This document shows positions 33,520 through 42,670 of a DNA stretch of 52,780 nucleotides, in pieces. The position numbers and the translations under genes were made by a program. The stretch is from Pseudomonas capsici (GTDB lineage: Bacteria; Pseudomonadota; Gammaproteobacteria; Pseudomonadales; Pseudomonadaceae). A model generated the notes under the pieces. It was not told the DNA's origin. It did not search any database and saw only the letters and a list, made by a program, of their open reading frames with translations. Numbering within the stretch: the stretch's first letter is position 1; every line of letters starts with the position of its first letter. The stretch is from assembly GCF_017165765.1 (NCBI RefSeq), contig NZ_JAFGZD010000030.1:1-52780 (forward strand), written 5' to 3'.

Positions 33520-34704
33520 ATGTGGTACAACGGTTTGCTCGACCTTTCCGTCTGGCAGTTAATAGCGGTCACACTGGTAATGACCCACGTGACCATCGTC
33601 GGCGTTACGGTTTACCTGCATCGCTACTCCGCCCACCGCTCCCTGGAACTCAACGCAGGGCTCAAACACTTCTTCCGTTTCTGGCTGTGGCTGACCACGG
33701 CACAGAACACCCGCGAGTGGACAGCCATCCACCGCAAGCACCACGCAAAATGCGAAACCGTCGATGACCCGCACAGCCCGGTCGTCAAAGGTCTTTCCAC
33801 CGTTCTGCGCAAGGGTGCCGAGCTTTACCGTGCCGAAGCGCAGAATCAGGATACCCTGCGTATCTACGGCAAGAACTGCCCCGAGGACTGGATCGAGCGC
33901 AATCTGTATTCGCGCTACAAGATGCTGGGCATCGCCCTGATGGCCGTCATCGACCTGGCGCTGTTCGGTGTGCTCGGCATCACCGTATGGGCCGTGCAGA
34001 TGATGTGGATTCCGTTCTGGGCCGCGGGCGTGGTCAACGGTCTGGGTCATGCCGTGGGCTATCGCAACTTCGAGTGCCGTGATGCGGCGACCAATCTGGT
34101 GCCATGGGGCATCGTGATCGGTGGCGAAGAGCTGCACAACAATCACCACACCTACCCCAACTCGGCCAAGCTGTCGGTCAAGCCCTGGGAGTTCGACATG
34201 GGCTGGGCCTGGATCAAGCTGTTCAGCGCGCTGCGTCTGGCCAAGGTCCAGCGGGTCGCGCCGATTGCCCACCGGGTCGAAGGCAAGGGTCACATGGACA
34301 TGGACACCGCCATGGCGATCCTCAACAACCGCTTCCAGATCATGGCCCAGTACCGCAAGCTGGTCATCGGCCCGCTGGTTGCACAGGAACTGGCCAAGGC
34401 CGATGCCTCGGTGCGTCATCAGTTCCACCGCGCCAAACGCCTGCTTTCCCGGGAAACCAGCCTGCTGGAGGACAAGCATCACGTCCGCATCCAGGCCATG
34501 CTCGAACACAGCCATGCCTTGAAAGTGATCTACGAGAAACGCCTGGCCCTGCAACAGATCTGGCTCAAGACCAGCAGCAATGGCCATGACATGCTCACTG
34601 CCATCAAGGAGTGGGTACAGGAAGCCGAGGCCAGCGGTATCCAGTCCCTGCGCGACTTTGCAGATCAGCTGAAAACCTACTCCCTGCGCCCCGCTCACGC
34701 CTGA
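33520..34704 (+). CDS. desA: Delta-9 fatty acid desaturase
   Basis: This membrane di-iron desaturase has the three histidine boxes: HRYSAHR near residue 35, HRKHH near residue 72 and HNNHH near residue 205. Hydrophobic spans separate them, and a roughly 150-residue C-terminal extension is helical and basic. It introduces double bonds into phospholipid acyl chains. MWYNGLLDLSVWQL at 33520 is the usual start of this family; the open frame reaches back to 33460. Its place between two c-di-GMP genes is conserved in related genomes. Confidence 0.88.
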   Translation: MWYNGLLDLSVWQLIAVTLVMTHVTIVGVTVYLHRYSAHRSLELNAGLKHFFRFWLWLTTAQNTREWTAIHRKHHAKCETVDDPHSPVVKGLSTVLRKGAELYRAEAQNQDTLRIYGKNCPEDWIERNLYSRYKMLGIALMAVIDLALFGVLGITVWAVQMMWIPFWAAGVVNGLGHAVGYRNFECRDAATNLVPWGIVIGGEELHNNHHTYPNSAKLSVKPWEFDMGWAWIKLFSALRLAKVQRVAPIAHRVEGKGHMDMDTAMAILNNRFQIMAQYRKLVIGPLVAQELAKADASVRHQFHRAKRLLSRETSLLEDKHHVRIQAMLEHSHALKVIYEKRLALQQIWLKTSSNGHDMLTAIKEWVQEAEASGIQSLRDFADQLKTYSLRPAHA

Positions 34705-34712
34705 CACCGTTG

Positions 34713-34742
34713 ATCGGCGCGTCCCGCCCAGGGCGCGCCGAT
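34713..34742 (+). terminator. Strong hairpin after desA
   Basis: ATCGGCGCG and CGCGCCGAT form a nine-base-pair stem around a 12-base loop, eight bases past the desA stop. It lacks a T run, so it is either a weak terminator or a message-stabilising hairpin. Confidence 0.45.
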
Positions 34743-34842
34743 ACCGGAACTTCCCCCCTGAAAATCAATCTCAATGGCGTCCCCATAATCTGTTTGGGTG
34801 GATGTTGCGGGTCTGGCCGCACGTCACTTGAGATGCCGCACG

Positions 34843-35844
34843 ATGGAAAAGCAGACAGCAATCGCCCTACCCACGGCCACACAAATAGCCGAGATACCTG
34901 CGGCAGCAGAAACCCTGCTGGCCTTGATGCATGCCCAGGCCGAAGTGGCTCGCCTGAGCGAGCGCGAACAACTCTTCAGTTCACTGCTGGTAAGCGTCAA
35001 TGCCGTACTTTGGGCGTTCGACTGGGAAACCCAGCGCATGGTCTATGTCAGCCCAGCCTACGAAAAGATATTCGGACGCTCGGCGGGCCTGCTGCTGGCT
35101 GACTTCGCGGAATGGCGCGACAGTATTTACCCCGATGACCTGAACTATGCCGAACGCAGCCTGAGCGACGTCATCGAAAAAGGCTCCATCGAAGATCGCG
35201 AATACCGGATCATCCGTGCCGATGGCGAGATTCGCTGGTTGAGCGACAAGTGTTTCGTCAGCCACCGGACCGATCCCAGCCAGCGCCTGATAGTGGTCGG
35301 CATCGCCGAAGACATCACCGAGAAAAAACACCTCGAAGATGAACTTCAGCGCCTGGCTACCACCGATGTGCTGACTCAGAGCAGCAACCGCCGCCACTTC
35401 TTCGAATGTGCCCAGCGCGAGTTCGAGCTGGCGCGGCTCAATGGCACGCCATTGGCCTTTCTGCTGCTGGATGTGGATGACTTCAAACTGGTGAATGACA
35501 CTTACGGCCACCAGGAAGGCGATGTGGTGCTGCAGCGTATCGCCGAAAGCGGCCGCTCGGCGCTACGTCGCGGTGACCTGTTCGGGCGTATTGGCGGGGA
35601 AGAGTTTGCCGCCGTATTTCCTGGCTGCGCCCCCGAGATGGCCATGCAGATCGCCGAGCGCCTGCAACGTGAAATCCAGCGTCAGAGTTTTCAGTGCAAC
35701 AACACGACGTTCGGCATCACCGCCAGCCAGGGCCTGACCAATCTGGGTCCGGAAGATAGCAGCCTGGAAGCGCTCTATGCACGAGCGGATGCGGCCATGT
35801 ATCAGGCAAAACGCCAGGGCAAGAACCAGATCGTTCTGGTGTGA
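34843..35844 (+). CDS. Diguanylate cyclase with PAS domain
   Basis: This protein of about 333 residues makes c-di-GMP. It has an N-terminal helix, a PAS domain (about 45-165: SLLVSVNAVLWAFDWETQRM, WLSDKCFVSHRTD) and a GGDEF domain with active GGEEF in GRIGGEEFAAVF. An RxxD inhibitory site (RRGD) stands five residues before it, so product feedback is expected. No membrane segment is seen. ATG at 34843 is taken; a GTG at 34798 is also in frame. Confidence 0.9.
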   Translation: MEKQTAIALPTATQIAEIPAAAETLLALMHAQAEVARLSEREQLFSSLLVSVNAVLWAFDWETQRMVYVSPAYEKIFGRSAGLLLADFAEWRDSIYPDDLNYAERSLSDVIEKGSIEDREYRIIRADGEIRWLSDKCFVSHRTDPSQRLIVVGIAEDITEKKHLEDELQRLATTDVLTQSSNRRHFFECAQREFELARLNGTPLAFLLLDVDDFKLVNDTYGHQEGDVVLQRIAESGRSALRRGDLFGRIGGEEFAAVFPGCAPEMAMQIAERLQREIQRQSFQCNNTTFGITASQGLTNLGPEDSSLEALYARADAAMYQAKRQGKNQIVLV

Positions 35845-35924
35845 AGCCTTCGCGAATGAATTATCTCTTGTGTGTGTGGAAGGCAGCCTGCTGGCGACTG
35901 AAGCGAGTTGATTCGCGAAAAACC

Positions 35925-37304
35925 TCACCCCTTCGGCAATTCCTGAACACCGACGCCAGGGTCTTCCGCACTGGCCACCCCCGGGTCCACAGGCTCTGAC
36001 GTAATATCCAGCAGATCGGTATCCGCTTCTTTTTCCGGCTCCGGTGCCTCAACCGCAACCGGCACCAGCAGGCTTGGGTCGGTCACGCCAGTGAGTTTCT
36101 TGCGCAGACGCTGCAAGTCCCCGACGCTCAGTTTCAACAGCTTGGCTGATTTGGTCTTGACCAGCGTCGTCACGCTTTCATGCTCACCCAGACGAGCCAT
36201 CTGCCCGGCGAGGTTCATGGCCAACACTTCGCGGGTGTAGATGCCGGTGTTGTACTGATACACCGCAGCAATCAGCTCACGCAGCTCGAGCGGCAGACGC
36301 CAGCGGGTACGCAGGGCTGAACCGTAGGCAGCGGAGTATTGCTCCAGAGATTGCCTGATCACTTCTTCGTCCAGATGACCGCCTGCCAGCAACCATTCCT
36401 GCAGGCAACCCAAAACCGCCAGATCTCCCAGCGACTGCAACAACCCCGCACAGAAGCAGCGTTCGACATCCAGCTCCAGCATGCCACCCAGAATGCGCGC
36501 GTATTCGGCAGTACGTTGCGACATTGTCCAGAACTTGCTGGCCTGGACCAACAGCGCATCGTCTGTCAGCACGGCCATGCGTTTCTTGGCCAGGGCGCTC
36601 ACGATACTGGCGCTCTGCACCGCGCCCAGCACACCGATGGCCAACCCCAATGTCTGGACAGGCTTGCCCAGATGCTGTGCAGCGGTATTGGCTGCCGCAA
36701 TCAAGACCGCCGTAATGTGCGGGTCATTGCGTAATTCCTGCTCAAGCAAGGCAGCGTCGACGCTGCCTCCACTCTGGCTGAGCTTGAGCGCCGTAGCGAC
36801 ATCCACAAACAGGGGCGCACCATCGGCCACATCGCGTCTTCTTTCGAGAAACTTGGTCAGGGTCAGTCCTGGCGTCAGTGCAGGCATCTCACCCGGCACC
36901 GGCGCACGGCGCTCCAGCAACAGACCTTCAAGACGCTGACGCAGCCCTTCGGTATTCAGGGGTTTGGTCAGGTAAGCCGTAGGCGCAAGCGGCAGGACCT
37001 CCCGCACGCTGGCGCTGTCGTTACGATTGCTGAGCAGAATGAAGGGGATGGGAGGTTGACGACGCAATGCGCGGATACCACGCAGCAGACTCAAACCATC
37101 GATAACCGGCAACTCTCTGGCCGCAACCACCAGATCCGGCAGGTGTTTCTTGATCCCTTCGACGGCCTGCTTGCCGTCGCTGCACATCTCCAATTCGACG
37201 TCAGCCCGCACGCTCAGCACCAGATCGCTGAGGGTTTCGCGAACCCACGGATCCGACTCAGCAATCAATACGCGAGGCATCGCAGTCAAATCTACAGCAG
37301 TCAT
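35925..37304 (-). CDS. Pseudo-receiver plus HDOD domain protein
   Basis: The 459-residue protein has an N-terminal response-regulator fold (1-125), an HDOD domain (about 145-345: KLSQSGGSVDAALLEQELRN, FCAGLLQSLGDLAVLGCL) and an acidic, Pro-rich tail. In the receiver the acidic pair (ESD) and the Lys (LTKPL) are kept, but the phosphorylated Asp position reads Ala (LVVAARELPVIDG, residue 62). It is therefore likely a phosphorylation-independent signal domain. HDOD proteins link to motility and c-di-GMP networks. GGAGAG precedes the ATG by six bases. Confidence 0.85.
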   Translation of the reverse strand: MTAVDLTAMPRVLIAESDPWVRETLSDLVLSVRADVELEMCSDGKQAVEGIKKHLPDLVVAARELPVIDGLSLLRGIRALRRQPPIPFILLSNRNDSASVREVLPLAPTAYLTKPLNTEGLRQRLEGLLLERRAPVPGEMPALTPGLTLTKFLERRRDVADGAPLFVDVATALKLSQSGGSVDAALLEQELRNDPHITAVLIAAANTAAQHLGKPVQTLGLAIGVLGAVQSASIVSALAKKRMAVLTDDALLVQASKFWTMSQRTAEYARILGGMLELDVERCFCAGLLQSLGDLAVLGCLQEWLLAGGHLDEEVIRQSLEQYSAAYGSALRTRWRLPLELRELIAAVYQYNTGIYTREVLAMNLAGQMARLGEHESVTTLVKTKSAKLLKLSVGDLQRLRKKLTGVTDPSLLVPVAVEAPEPEKEADTDLLDITSEPVDPGVASAEDPGVGVQELPKG

Positions 37305-37392
37305 CAGAACTCTCCGACATCGATTCGCTCACCTTAGCCAAAGCCTTCGTCCGGATATATAGCTACAAGCGAGAAATCCTGCCCTCAAGACG

Positions 37393-37420
37393 AAAAAACC
37401 CTGCCGAGGCAGGGTTTTTT
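37393..37420. terminator. Bidirectional terminator downstream of gabT
   Basis: AAAAAACCCTGC-CGAG-GCAGGGTTTTTT is a perfect stem with A and T tracts on both sides. It lies 45 bases past the gabT stop on the minus strand. Confidence 0.92.
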
Positions 37421-37464
37421 CTGTCTGTCTGGTCACAAATCATTCAATCTGCAACCATATTTTC

Positions 37465-38745
37465 TCAGGCAATCTCTGCGAAGCATTCTTCCAGAATCGC
37501 CAGACCTTTGTTCAGCAACTCATCATCGGCCGTCAAGGGCACCAAGACACGCAGGACGTTGCCATAAGTGCCACACGACAACAGGATCAGTCCCTTGTCA
37601 CGAGCCTTGGCCACAACCTGAGCGACAGCGGCGGCGTTTGGCTTGTGACTGTCGCCGTCTTCGAAAAGCTCTACAGCGATCATCGCGCCCAGAGCACGGA
37701 CTTCGCCAATGACAGGGTATTTGGCCTGGATGGCTTTCAGACCGGAGACCAGATGCTCGCCCACTGTCTTGCAGCGTTCCAGCAGTTTTTCTTCTTCAAA
37801 CACTTCCAGAACAGCCAGCGCCGCAGCGCAAGCCACCGGACTACCCGCGTAAGTGCCGCCCAGACCGCCCGGAGCAATGGCATCCATGTACTCAGCCTTG
37901 CCGCAGACGCCCGCCAGCGGGAAACCACCTGCAATGGACTTGGCAAAGGTGGTCAGATCGGCAGCAACGCCCATCTGCTCCATGGCAAAGAAAGTACCGG
38001 TACGGCCTGCGCCGGTCTGCACTTCGTCAGCGATCAACAGAATGCCATGCTTGTCGCACAGCTCGCGCAGACGCAGCATGAACGCCTTCGGCGCCACATA
38101 GAATCCACCTTCGCCCTGCACAGGCTCGATGATGATGGCGGCAATATCCTTGGGCTCTGCGTCGTTCTTGAAGATGCGCTCAATGCTGGCGATGGAGTCA
38201 TCAACGCTCACGCCATGCAGCTCGCACGGGTAAAGGGCGCGGAAGATACCACCCGGCATAAGCCCCATGCCGGCCGAGTAAGGCACAACCTTACCGGTCA
38301 GGCCCAGGGTCATCATGGTACGACCGTGGTAAGCACCGGTGAACGCAATCACGCCGGCACGGCCAGTCGCTGCGCGAGCAATCTTGACGGCGTTTTCCAC
38401 GGCTTCGGAACCGGTGGTCACCAGCAGGGTTTTCTTGGCGAAATCACCAGGAACCCGTGCGTTGATTTTTTCGCACAGCTCCACATACGGCTCGTAAGCC
38501 AGTACCTGGAAACAGGTGTGAGACAGCTTGGTCAGTTGCTCTTGCACAGCCGCGATGATTTTCGGATGCAAGTGACCGGTGTTCAGAACCGCGATACCAC
38601 CGGCGAAGTCGATGAACTCACGACCTTCGACGTCGGTAACGGTGGCGTTCTTCGCCGATGCGGCAAAGATCGGGTGGATCTGACCAACACCACGTGGAAC
38701 GGCGTTCTGGCGGCGCTGCATCAGGGATTCGTTTGTATTGCTCAT
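37465..38745 (-). CDS. gabT: 4-aminobutyrate aminotransferase
   Basis: This 426-residue class III PLP aminotransferase moves the amino group of GABA to 2-oxoglutarate and yields succinate semialdehyde. It has GIAVLNTGHLHPKI, TTGSEAVENAVKIARAATGR, LLIADEVQTGAGRTG and the PLP lysine in TTFAKSIAGGFPLAG. It follows gabD on the same strand, so the two steps of GABA breakdown are joined. The gap between them holds a stem-loop. Confidence 0.94.
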   Translation of the reverse strand: MSNTNESLMQRRQNAVPRGVGQIHPIFAASAKNATVTDVEGREFIDFAGGIAVLNTGHLHPKIIAAVQEQLTKLSHTCFQVLAYEPYVELCEKINARVPGDFAKKTLLVTTGSEAVENAVKIARAATGRAGVIAFTGAYHGRTMMTLGLTGKVVPYSAGMGLMPGGIFRALYPCELHGVSVDDSIASIERIFKNDAEPKDIAAIIIEPVQGEGGFYVAPKAFMLRLRELCDKHGILLIADEVQTGAGRTGTFFAMEQMGVAADLTTFAKSIAGGFPLAGVCGKAEYMDAIAPGGLGGTYAGSPVACAAALAVLEVFEEEKLLERCKTVGEHLVSGLKAIQAKYPVIGEVRALGAMIAVELFEDGDSHKPNAAAVAQVVAKARDKGLILLSCGTYGNVLRVLVPLTADDELLNKGLAILEECFAEIA

Positions 38746-38793
38746 GTATTCCTCATTCGCCGCTCATCGGTCGGCGTAGTTCAAGGATTAAGC

Positions 38794-38846
38794 AGCCGGG
38801 GTAGATTGCAGCAGCATACGATGATCGACTGCTGCAACGCCCGGCT
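38794..38846 (-). promoter_or_regulatory. Stem-loop between gabD and gabT
   Basis: AGCCGGG...TTGCAGCAG on one side pairs with CTGCTGCAA...CCCGGCT on the other, with a short internal mismatch and a 14-base loop. Without a T run it may be an attenuator or a message-stability element that balances GabD and GabT. Confidence 0.5.
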
Positions 38847-38865
38847 ACCGGTCAAGCCCGCAGCG

Positions 38866-40308
38866 TCAAACGCTCAGGCACAGGTATTTGATTTCCAGGT
38901 AGTCTTCGATGCCGTACTTGGAGCCTTCGCGGCCCAGACCCGAAGACTTGATGCCACCGAACGGAGCCAGCTCGTTGGAGATCAGGCCGGTGTTGATCCC
39001 CACCATGCCGTACTCCAGCGCTTCGGCCACACGGAACACGCGGCTCATGTTCTGAGCATAGAAGTAAGAAGCCAGGCCGAACTCGGTATCGTTGGCCATT
39101 GCAATCACGTCGGCCTCGTCCTTGAAACGGAACAGCGGTGCCAGCGGGCCGAAGGTTTCCTCCTTGGCCACAGCAGCATCCTTGGGCACATCGACCAGAA
39201 TGGTCGGTTCGAAGAAAGTGCCTTCCAGACTATTGCCGCCGAACAGCACTTTCGCGCCTTTGCCGACAGCATCAGCAATGTGCTCCTTGACCTTGGCAAC
39301 GGCCTTGTCGTCGATCAGCGGCCCGGTGGTAATGCCTTCTTCCAGACCGTTGCCGATCTTGAGCTTGGCAACTGCGGCCTGCAACTTCTCGGCGAACGCA
39401 TCGTAGACCGCGTCCTGCACATAGATACGGTTGGCGCAGACACAGGTCTGGCCGTTGTTGCGGTATTTGGAGATGATCGCGCCATCGACCGCCTTGTCCA
39501 GATCAGCATCGTCGAACACGATGAAAGGCGCGTTACCGCCCAGCTCCAGCGATACTTTCTTGATGTCCTGCGCGCATTCGGCCATCAACTGGCGACCGAT
39601 TTCGGTCGAGCCGGTAAAGGACAGCTTGCGCACGATCGGGTTGCCGGTCAGTTCGCTGCCGATATCGCCAGCGCTGCCCGTCACCACGCTGAACACGCCA
39701 GCCGGAATACCCGCACGCTCAGCCAACTCAGCCAGAGCCAAGGCAGAATAAGGGGTCTGCGAGGCAGGCTTGAGCACCATGGTGCAACCGGCGGCCAGTG
39801 CCGGGCCGGCCTTGCGGGTGATCATCGCCGCCGGGAAGTTCCACGGCGTAATGGCTGCGGTTACACCAATCGGCTGCTTGAGCACGATCAGGCGCTTGTC
39901 CGGCTGATGGCCCGGAATCACGTCGCCATAGACACGCTTGGCTTCTTCGGCAAACCACTCGATGAAGGACGCCGCGTAAGCAATCTCGCCCTTGGCTTCG
40001 GCCAGCGGCTTGCCTTGCTCCAGCGTCATCAGGCGGCCCAAGTCATCCTGATTCTCGATCATCAGTTCGAACCAGCGGCGCAGCTTGTTGCCACGTTCCT
40101 TGGCGGTCAGGGCACGCCAGGCCGGCAGCGCCTTGTCGGCAGCCTCGATGGCACGACGGGTTTCGGCAGCCCCCATCTTTGGCACGGTACCGAGGATTTC
40201 ATTGGTTGCCGGGTTGTTGACCTTGATCGTCTGACCACCGTCCGCATCCAGCCACTGGCCGTTGATATAGGCTTGCTGGCGGAACAGTTTGGAATCTTTG
40301 AGCTGCAT
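38866..40308 (-). CDS. gabD: Succinate-semialdehyde dehydrogenase (NADP+)
   Basis: The 480-residue aldehyde dehydrogenase oxidises succinate semialdehyde to succinate. The catalytic Cys is in NNGQTCVCANRIYV, the general base Glu in SLELGGNAPFIV and the cofactor-binding Gly motif in SFTGSTEIGRQL. The early PWNFPAAMI segment is typical. It starts MQLKDSKLFRQQAYINGQWL and precedes gabT. Confidence 0.94.
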   Translation of the reverse strand: MQLKDSKLFRQQAYINGQWLDADGGQTIKVNNPATNEILGTVPKMGAAETRRAIEAADKALPAWRALTAKERGNKLRRWFELMIENQDDLGRLMTLEQGKPLAEAKGEIAYAASFIEWFAEEAKRVYGDVIPGHQPDKRLIVLKQPIGVTAAITPWNFPAAMITRKAGPALAAGCTMVLKPASQTPYSALALAELAERAGIPAGVFSVVTGSAGDIGSELTGNPIVRKLSFTGSTEIGRQLMAECAQDIKKVSLELGGNAPFIVFDDADLDKAVDGAIISKYRNNGQTCVCANRIYVQDAVYDAFAEKLQAAVAKLKIGNGLEEGITTGPLIDDKAVAKVKEHIADAVGKGAKVLFGGNSLEGTFFEPTILVDVPKDAAVAKEETFGPLAPLFRFKDEADVIAMANDTEFGLASYFYAQNMSRVFRVAEALEYGMVGINTGLISNELAPFGGIKSSGLGREGSKYGIEDYLEIKYLCLSV

Positions 40309-40499
40309 GTCGGCCTCCTAAACAGCACCGCACAAGGGCGGAGCGAACAATTGAATATCGATGTGCTTCATTTGGAAGCCATCGCCGGGAAAACATTCCA
40401 TCGGCCCCAGCGATGCACATCGCGGAAAAACGGGAAGACCGAACAAGAGCGTTTGAAATCTCAAACGAATCCTAGGGACTGCCGGGATAAAGGACAATA

Positions 40500-40523
40500 G
40501 CCTGTTCAAAAAAAAGAACAGGC
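40500..40523 (-). terminator. Hairpin with T8 loop after the rebB-like gene
   Basis: GCCTGTTC and GAACAGGC enclose eight T residues on the minus strand. The stem stands 28 bases after the end of the rebB-like gene and may end its message, though the T run is in the loop rather than after the stem. Confidence 0.45.
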
Positions 40524-40550
40524 CGACAACAGAAAGATGAACGCCCCTGC

Positions 40551-40847
40551 CTATTGGTAGCTCTTGAGTACCGTCAGCAGGCTTGCAAGGTTGTCTGGCA
40601 CCCCGGACTTGGCAGCGCCAGTGGTATCGACGTTGTAGATCTGCATGATGCCCTGATTGGCAGCAGCCTGAGACAGCGTGTTCTGTTGCTGCTGCGCGGA
40701 CACGGCGTTCTGAAAAAGAATCGCCGATGCCTGGGACATGGACTGATACAGAGTACTCATGGCCATGGGCGGAGACTCGCCCAGCACCTTGACGTTGGCC
40801 TGGGTGACCGCATCGGTAATCTGCGGGTTGACGATTGAGTCGGGCAT
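40551..40847 (-). CDS. RebB-like R-body family protein
   Basis: This 98-residue protein resembles RebB of refractile bodies: VNPQITDAVTQANVKVLGES, then AMSTLYQSMSQASAILFQNA and AVSAQQQQN. ATG at 40847 has AGGAG six bases upstream. R-bodies are coiled protein ribbons that extend on a pH change. No second reb gene (rebA, rebC or a reb regulator) is next to it, so this is a single-gene member of the family whose role is unclear. Confidence 0.8.
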   Translation of the reverse strand: MPDSIVNPQITDAVTQANVKVLGESPPMAMSTLYQSMSQASAILFQNAVSAQQQQNTLSQAAANQGIMQIYNVDTTGAAKSGVPDNLASLLTVLKSYQ

Positions 40848-41024
40848 GGACATCTCCTGGGAAACCGCTGCCACATCTGAAACCTTCACCACCTGGCGCA
40901 GATGCCAAGGGTCGCCCAAGGAGCATAGATGTGAAACCACAGAAGCAAAAGTCGCGATTTCCCGCCAGAAGCTAAAGCCAGCATGGACGCCCGCCCATCA
41001 GATGAGTATCATGGCGCCCGCGTT

Positions 41025-41101
41025 GCACTCGTAGCTCAGCTGGATAGAGTACTGCCCTCCGAAGGCAGGGGTCGTGGGTTCGAATCCCGCCGGGTGCGCC
41101 A
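41025..41101 (+). tRNA. tRNA-Arg (anticodon CCG)
   Basis: The 77-base cloverleaf has acceptor GCACTCG pairing with CGGGTGC, D-loop AGCTCAGCTGGATAGAGT, anticodon stem CTGCC/GGCAG around CTCCGAA (anticodon 41059-41061), T-arm GTGGGTTCGAATCCCGC and an encoded CCA. The tyrosine integrase that starts 115 bases downstream marks its 3' end as the probable attachment site. Confidence 0.95.
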
Positions 41102-41215
41102 TCTTCTTCTCCTTGTATTACAAGGGGTTAGCGTTTATGACAGAAACCTGTCCTAGTCCTGAAAGTCGTTTTTGCCACAAATTTGCCACACTCAAGTGTG
41201 GTGAGGATGGTCGAA

Positions 41216-42289
41216 ATGGCAACAATCAGGAATCGCGGCGAGTATCAGTGGGAAGCGCAAATTCGCCGTAAGGGCTATCCAGCCCAGCGCAAAACCTTCG
41301 AAACCAAAGCCGACGCCCAAGCCTGGGCACGCATGATCGAAAGCGAAATCGACCGAGGCATCTTCGTCTCTCGGGTCGAGGCTGAACGTACCACCTTTCA
41401 TCAACTCATCGATCGCTACATCTCCGAGATTGCTCCGAAGCACAAAGGCGCGTATTCGGAAATTAAACGCCTGGAAGCACTCAAGCGTCATCCGCTGGCT
41501 ACACGCATCGTCGCCACCCTCACCTCTTCAGATTTTGCCCGCTACCGTGATGAGCGCCTGAAGATCCGCAAGGGCAACACCGTGAAGCGCGAGCTTGCGT
41601 TGTTCCAGTGCGTGATTGAGGTCGCACGCCGCGAGTGGGGTATTCATCTTGCGGAGAACCCGGTGCGGATGGTCAGCCGTCCTAGCTATAACGACGAACG
41701 CTCGCGGCGGCTCGATCCGGTTGAAGAGCAATACATCCTCAGCGCGTTGGAGCTTTGCGAACGTCGTACGGACGGGACTTATGCCGATGCCTCTCACAAT
41801 CCTTGGATACGGCCCATCGTCCAGTTAGCGATCGAGACAGCCATGCGCCGTGGCGAGATTTTCGAGCTGCGCTGGAAGCATGTGAACCTGGACCGCCGGA
41901 CCGCACATTTACCGGCGACCAAGAATGGATTACCGAGGACAATTCCGCTCTCACCGAACGCCATCCAACTGTTGAGAGGACTACCGCGCTCCCTGTGCGG
42001 CCGGGTGTTCCCAACCACCGCTAATGCTCTCAAGAAGGCGTTTGTCCGAGGTCTGGAGCGTGCGCGGGCAAAATACTTGGCTGACTGCGACCAAGCGCAC
42101 GTAACGCCTCAGGAGGACTTCCTGCTGGATCTGCGCTTTCACGATCTGCGGCATGAGGCGACATGCAGGCTTGCGACCAAGCTGCCAAACCTGATCGAGC
42201 TGGCTAGCGTGACTGGGCATCGAGAGGTAAACATGCTCAAGCGGTACTACAACATCACTGCGGAGGAGTTGGCGGCGAAGCTGGCGTAA
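41216..42289 (+). CDS. Tyrosine recombinase / phage-type integrase
   Basis: This integrase of about 357 residues carries an N-terminal Arm-type domain (GEYQWEAQIRRKGYPAQRKT) and a core-binding domain (TTFHQLIDRYISEI). In the catalytic domain, Arg is in AMRRGEIFELRW, Lys in PATKNGLPRTIPL, H-x-x-R in FHDLRHEA, His in TGHREVNML and the Tyr in KRYYN. ATG at 41216 is chosen; a GTG/ATG-type start at 41183 is possible. It would integrate the island into the adjacent tRNA-Arg. No second attachment copy is found within the window. Confidence 0.92.
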   Translation: MATIRNRGEYQWEAQIRRKGYPAQRKTFETKADAQAWARMIESEIDRGIFVSRVEAERTTFHQLIDRYISEIAPKHKGAYSEIKRLEALKRHPLATRIVATLTSSDFARYRDERLKIRKGNTVKRELALFQCVIEVARREWGIHLAENPVRMVSRPSYNDERSRRLDPVEEQYILSALELCERRTDGTYADASHNPWIRPIVQLAIETAMRRGEIFELRWKHVNLDRRTAHLPATKNGLPRTIPLSPNAIQLLRGLPRSLCGRVFPTTANALKKAFVRGLERARAKYLADCDQAHVTPQEDFLLDLRFHDLRHEATCRLATKLPNLIELASVTGHREVNMLKRYYNITAEELAAKLA

Positions 42290-42670
42290 TAGGTGGGCCC
42301 TAAAGCGAAGTGCTCTATGGGTCTGCAGAACGCGATGGGCTGCAGCGAGCATGATCCGTACCCGTAGCTCAAGGGTTTGCTGATGCAGTTGTCGACTCTG
42401 AAGGCCAGAGGGATTGGGTGACTGCTGCCTCATCGGTAGATGCCGGACCAGCCTGCACAAGGCCTATTCCCCTCCCGCTTACTTTTGGGCCCTGTAATGC
42501 TCAAGTATCTATATAGGGGGCCGATAGGGACTGGCATCTACGCCCTGATGCCGCTGCGCGGCAGTGCCATTCCAAGCACCTTCAGTTGTATCGCCTAGGC
42601 GGCCACTGGCCGGCACTTGTGTCGAAGCTCGCATGCTGCGGCACCTTGATGATCGAACGAGGAAACCACA
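42290..42670. other. Non-coding gap between integrase and GTPase operon
   Basis: I find no reading frame with a credible start in these 381 bases. The right part should contain the promoter of the GTPase operon, but no clear boxes are seen. GGGCCC occurs twice (42295 and 42487). Confidence 0.4.

Noticed and set aside
37645..40500. Plus-strand open frame of 951 codons across gabT and gabD
   Set aside because: It is opposite two clearly identified enzymes with intact motifs and results from GC-rich codon bias; no domain is visible.
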